This document shows, one piece after another, positions 60,329-64,000 of a DNA stretch of 64,000 nt. Each line of letters starts with the position of its first letter. The first letter of the stretch is position 1. Both the position numbers and the translations under genes were made by a program. The stretch is from Centroberyx gerrardi (Eukaryota; Chordata; Actinopteri; Beryciformes; Berycidae), in assembly GCF_048128805.1 (NCBI RefSeq), contig NC_136000.1, positions 12,668,854 through 12,732,853 of the forward strand, given 5' to 3'. The notes beneath the pieces are model-generated. The model had not been told where the DNA came from. It saw only the letters and a program-made list of their open reading frames with translations, and did not search any database.

Positions 60329-63300
60329 GCAAAGAGTAGAGCTTGTATCAGTATCTCAGTCAGTAATGTGCACAATCACCCCAGTCATTCCTTTACATGA
60401 TCTCCTTGTAGCCAGCTCGCCATAATCGTCCACAGGCCTTCCTATCGATCAGCAGCGCATACACACAATATACTGTCCTTAATTGCAATAACAGAGCTTT
60501 TATCCCCATAGGCTTTGACTGGAGGCGGCACCCAGCCCTTACAGAAGGCTACATCCACCCAAATTTAGCAGCCCTTAACATAGAAAAGCAGCATTCATTA
60601 CAGTGACGGGGAAAAAATGTTTTGTCACATCATTTTTGACCATGCATCCAAGCTGTGTAGGAAATACTGTGGCCTTGCCGCGACCAAGAGCAGATTCCTC
60701 AAATATTTTCAAAACCAAAAACAGGCGTAGCATAATGAATATACAGACTGGCGCTATATAGGCCTGTATCTTCAGTTCATTAGCCTGCCATACCATCCTC
60801 AACACATTTAGCTGTTTGTAAACCACACATTAATGCATGATGGCAGAGGTGGAGAGCAGCTATGAAGGGCATCTTTTTTGCCAGTAAAATGAAGCAATCA
60901 AGAGATCTCCATAAGCGCGACAGACGGATCGCGGTTGTTTTTATTCATTATGACCCAAATGCTGCTTTATGTGTGTTTTGTTCCCGCGGATGGCCGTGAT
61001 GCTGCAAGAGGATCCAGCACATCGTGATCGCTGTCAATGGAGAAGCGTCCTTCAGCCTACGACACGGTGATGCTGCTTCATCTGGACGCTCGGCAGGTCA
61101 AGCCCTTGCTTATTTTCAACGAGGTAACCTGCTTCGAACCCAATCCAATCTATTTTTTGCAATTAATCGCCTCGTTCAGCTGAATAGGAATGAATGGAAA
61201 ATTGCAATGATTTAAACGCCTTACCTCCCCTTAATCCGAGAATGCTCCTAGATTTCCTCTGTTCGTTTTAATTGCATTCTATGAACTAATCTGTGTTAAA
61301 TATATCTGTGAAAACAACCACATCTATCTGACATCGGATAAATCTGTATTCCTGCACCGAGGGTTTGGGAGTAAAGACAGTCACGTGACGTCAGGTCCTT
61401 CTTTACGCACATACCCCTCCGCTGGTTTACCCGCCCGTGTAGGACCGGGTGGAGGAAACTGGATTTGTTGCTGGCCTCCTTGGCCTAAACCGACCAACGA
61501 GAAAACAGACACATTTTCACTAAACTCCGCCCTTTCCTGCCCGTCTGATGCTCTCCACAGTGCTGAAAAGTCACGGCTGCTTCTATTAAACCTCCTTGGA
61601 GCCAGTAAGTTGAAGGCATTACACAATCCTCAGCATTTGATTTGATTGGTTGCGTGTTACTATTAATGATACTATATAAACGTCACAGCAAAACTATGAT
61701 ATATGTGATATCCTATAGGAATAGATACCATAGGAGACACAGAAATACCATAAAGTAGAATAAAATCACTAAAAATCACTATTGAGTGCCACAGACACAC
61801 TATAAACCCCTGTAGGATTATTATGGGAACATTATAGGGATATAAAAGGAGATAATAAATATAATTTAAGTAAAATAAGAACGTTATCAAGTATTACAGT
61901 ATGATAAAATCTCTTACAGTATGATATAAACTCACAATTGAATACTATAGACATACAGTATGATAGCCCCTATAGGAATATTATAGGGACATTATAGTGA
62001 TTATTCATTAGGGAGGATCAGGGTGATTAAATAGATTTGTTGCTGGCCTAAACCAACCAAAAAGAAAATAGCTAGCCTACATTTTTCTGAACTCCATCCG
62101 TGTCTGCCTCACTGATGCTGTCCGCGGTGCTGAAAAGACAGGGCTTCCTCTTTCACTGCAAAAAATATCCAGAACAAGTCAGTTCAATGTATCAAATCAG
62201 GGTGGGGCAAGATGCCCACTTTAATAGTGTCCATTTTCTGTTAAAAATAAATATAATTTGAATATCAATATCATATGTACACAAGAAGCATACTTAAGTA
62301 AACACATTTAGAGGACAATTAAATCAGAACAGTCTACAACTTTGTTACTGTGATACAAAACATACAATTTTGTAAAGGGTAGTGGGGGAAGATGATGTTA
62401 TTCAAAGATGAACAGGACTGTTACCTTCTAGAAATGATACAAAATTGCATTTGGCTTCATCTAGTGGTCATGAGTTGAATTACAGAGGGATGCTTCTCAC
62501 CTCGGGTTACCCTAAGAGTGATCTGCCTTATTCTGTCTTGTTTCAATATTCTGTCCTGTTTCAAGATATTGATACTTGTTTCCAGAGATTGAGATTGATG
62601 ATTGAGTTTGGAGATTGATGGCAGGTAAGGGAAGTAGCCTACGTTGTCTACTAGTGACGAATGCTGCCTTCAAGTGCTGCTCGTAACATGTGTCATTTTG
62701 GGCCTAACTCTTGGTTCATTACTTTGGCCGGAAAGAATAACAATACGGACCCTGTAAAAAGGTTATTGATACTTTAATTATTTTGTATTTATTTATAATT
62801 ATTTTTATTTTTTTTACACAGCGTCCATGCTCCCCAGCCCCTGAACGTCTCATCTCGGCAGCTCAGGTGGTAACTTTCCCAGTCGTATTTACCCATTTTG
62901 TTCATGTGCGGCCAAGCATAGTTCCAGTATTTGCGACAGCACTTGAAGGCAGCGCAGTATCCGGAGCTAACCTAGCTCTTCCTTGAATGCTATGACTCGA
63001 GCAAAGACATAAGGTAACGCCAAATATGAAACATGTAATTGTAAAATAGGTTTAAAGGGCTGTACTGCCAAGTATTTCAGGCTCCCACTGCAGACAGCGC
63101 TGCCTTTGTCATCGGCAGTCGTCGATAACTTAATGTTAGCAGCCGGCTAACTTCACTTGTTGTAGCTCAGCTAGCTAACGTGAACGTTACCCCAGGCTCG
63201 GTAAACATAAGAGTTACCTTAAAAATACAAGGATTTCGCAATAGCTTCCACAAAATTGTCAGCCGTTTCCACGCAGGCAAATTACTGTATTGGCTTTTCG

Positions 63301-63610
63301 TCGGGGCAGTGTCACTTTTGTTTTGGCGTTGAACATGCGTGTTGTGTGCTTATTAGTATAACTTAGTAAGGAGGATGTAACTGTTAGCTAAATGGACACA
63401 TGAGCTAAGCTAACTTTAACTGTTGGGTCCCCTTTACTACAGAACTGCTAATGTTGTTGCATGTTTGTGACAGACGTCTCTGAGTCACACGTGAACCCAT
63501 TCAGTTGTAGCCCTCGTACATTGTCATGTGGTATTTGGCGTTCTGTAAACAACTCATTTTTTGTCTGTGCACTGTTCACCAGTGTGTTATCTTATCACAT
63601 TTGTTTGCAG
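60329..63610. promoter_or_regulatory. divergent interval between scamp5 and parp16
   Basis: About 3.3 kb between two head-to-head genes. It should hold the scamp5 5' non-coding exon and promoter (probably around 60900-61640, which is more GC-rich) and the parp16 promoter (about 62820-63400). Possible parp16 non-coding exon ending at 63013 before GTAACG. Between them, 61660-62010 contains related TATAGGAATATTATAGGGAC-type repeats. Confidence 0.45.
61381..61393. promoter_or_regulatory. overlapping E-box (CLEAR-like) and CRE palindromes
   Basis: TCACGTGA at 61381-61388 and TGACGTCA at 61386-61393 share three bases. The first is the full palindromic site of MITF/TFE and USF factors, the second the full CREB/ATF site. 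Position is about 1.1 kb upstream of the scamp5 start codon. Binding is inferred from the motif. Confidence 0.5.
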
Positions 63611-63807
63611 TGTTGGGAATGCAGCCACCTCTTCCACCTGACGCGGTCAGAGAGCTGGTGTGCTCCTGTCTCCACAGGGATCCAGTAGCTGCTGACCTGC
63701 GCTGCAGCCTGTTTGTGGCAGCTGCACAGAGCTACAAGAGGGACTCTTTGCTGAGACCCTTCCCACCTAGATACATAAGTGGTGAAAATAAGGATTTTGA
63801 GGAGCTG
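63611..63807 (+). CDS. parp16: protein mono-ADP-ribosyltransferase PARP16, first coding exon only
   Basis: PARP16 is a tail-anchored mono-ADP-ribosyltransferase of the ER and nuclear envelope that modifies unfolded-protein-response kinases (family knowledge). The exon starts after TTGTTTGCAG. The ATG at 63619 opens 63 codons, ending at a GTGAGA donor at 63808. Residues match the family's N-terminal helical domain: [45 protein letters not shown] and KDFEEL. The catalytic ART domain and tail anchor lie beyond the window. The partial frame upstream of the ATG is 5' UTR. Confidence 0.92.
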
Positions 63808-63844
63808 GTGAGATATTTTTTTTAAATTACGACTTTGCATCTTA

Positions 63845-63871
63845 GTTTCTGTGGGCATGGCCCACAGAAAC
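63845..63871. repeat. perfect 12-bp inverted repeat in parp16 intron 1
   Basis: GTTTCTGTGGGC and its exact inverse GCCCACAGAAAC are separated by three bases (ATG). A transcript could fold into a tight hairpin. No further arms pair beyond the 12 bp. Confidence 0.85.
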
Positions 63872-64000
63872 ATCTTAAAACTTACATCTCCAAGCGCAAG
63901 ACAGGAATTTGTCATGGTGACTTTAGTGGAGAAACATGAAATTACTTGCGTATAAGAACAACAGGGCCAAAGGGACAGGGTAAGACATACTGCGGACATG

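Overview
The window is nuclear DNA of a vertebrate, almost certainly a teleost fish. Four multi-exon genes match single vertebrate families exon by exon with intact splice frames. The filler is typical fish DNA: L2/CR1- and Rex/jockey-like LINEs, hAT MITEs, dinucleotide microsatellites and a Gypsy-type LTR element. There are no bacterial features, tRNAs, rRNAs or CRISPR arrays that I could see. Gene names rest on recalled family sequence, not on a search.

Layout. (1) 1-12.5 kb, minus strand: neuroplastin (nptn), with signal peptide, three Ig domains, transmembrane segment and the start of the cytoplasmic tail; its last exon lies outside the window. (2) 13.3-43.2 kb: an accessory island of tandem segmental duplications and nested transposons. 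It carries two short CALHM/FAM26-like channel genes (plus strand) and two near-identical UDP-glucuronosyltransferase genes of UGT5-like, single-coding-exon type (minus strand). The CALHM block occurs twice, 13.3-26.2 kb and 28.1-32.6 kb. The UGT block occurs twice, 31.2-36.8 and 36.8-43.2 kb. LINEs, a Gmr1-like LTR element with integrase before reverse transcriptase, foldback elements and a hAT element have split the copies. (3) 44.2-52.4 kb, plus strand: ube2q2, a complete 13-exon E2 ubiquitin-conjugating enzyme gene with a long 3' UTR. (4) 56.7-60.3 kb, minus strand: scamp5, complete, convergent with ube2q2. (5) 63.6 kb to the end, plus strand: first coding exon of parp16, divergent from scamp5.

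The human orthologues of nptn, ube2q2, scamp5 and parp16 all lie on 15q22-q24, so the backbone is an old conserved block. The CALHM and UGT pairs look like a later, actively rearranging insertion between nptn and ube2q2. The backbone genes do not form one pathway: synaptic adhesion, ubiquitin conjugation, vesicle trafficking and ER ADP-ribosylation. The most interesting signals are the Gmr1-like pol order, an excess of amino-acid-changing differences between the UGT copies in the substrate-binding half, the missing cytoplasmic tail in both CALHM-like genes, and two splice-regulatory features in nptn.
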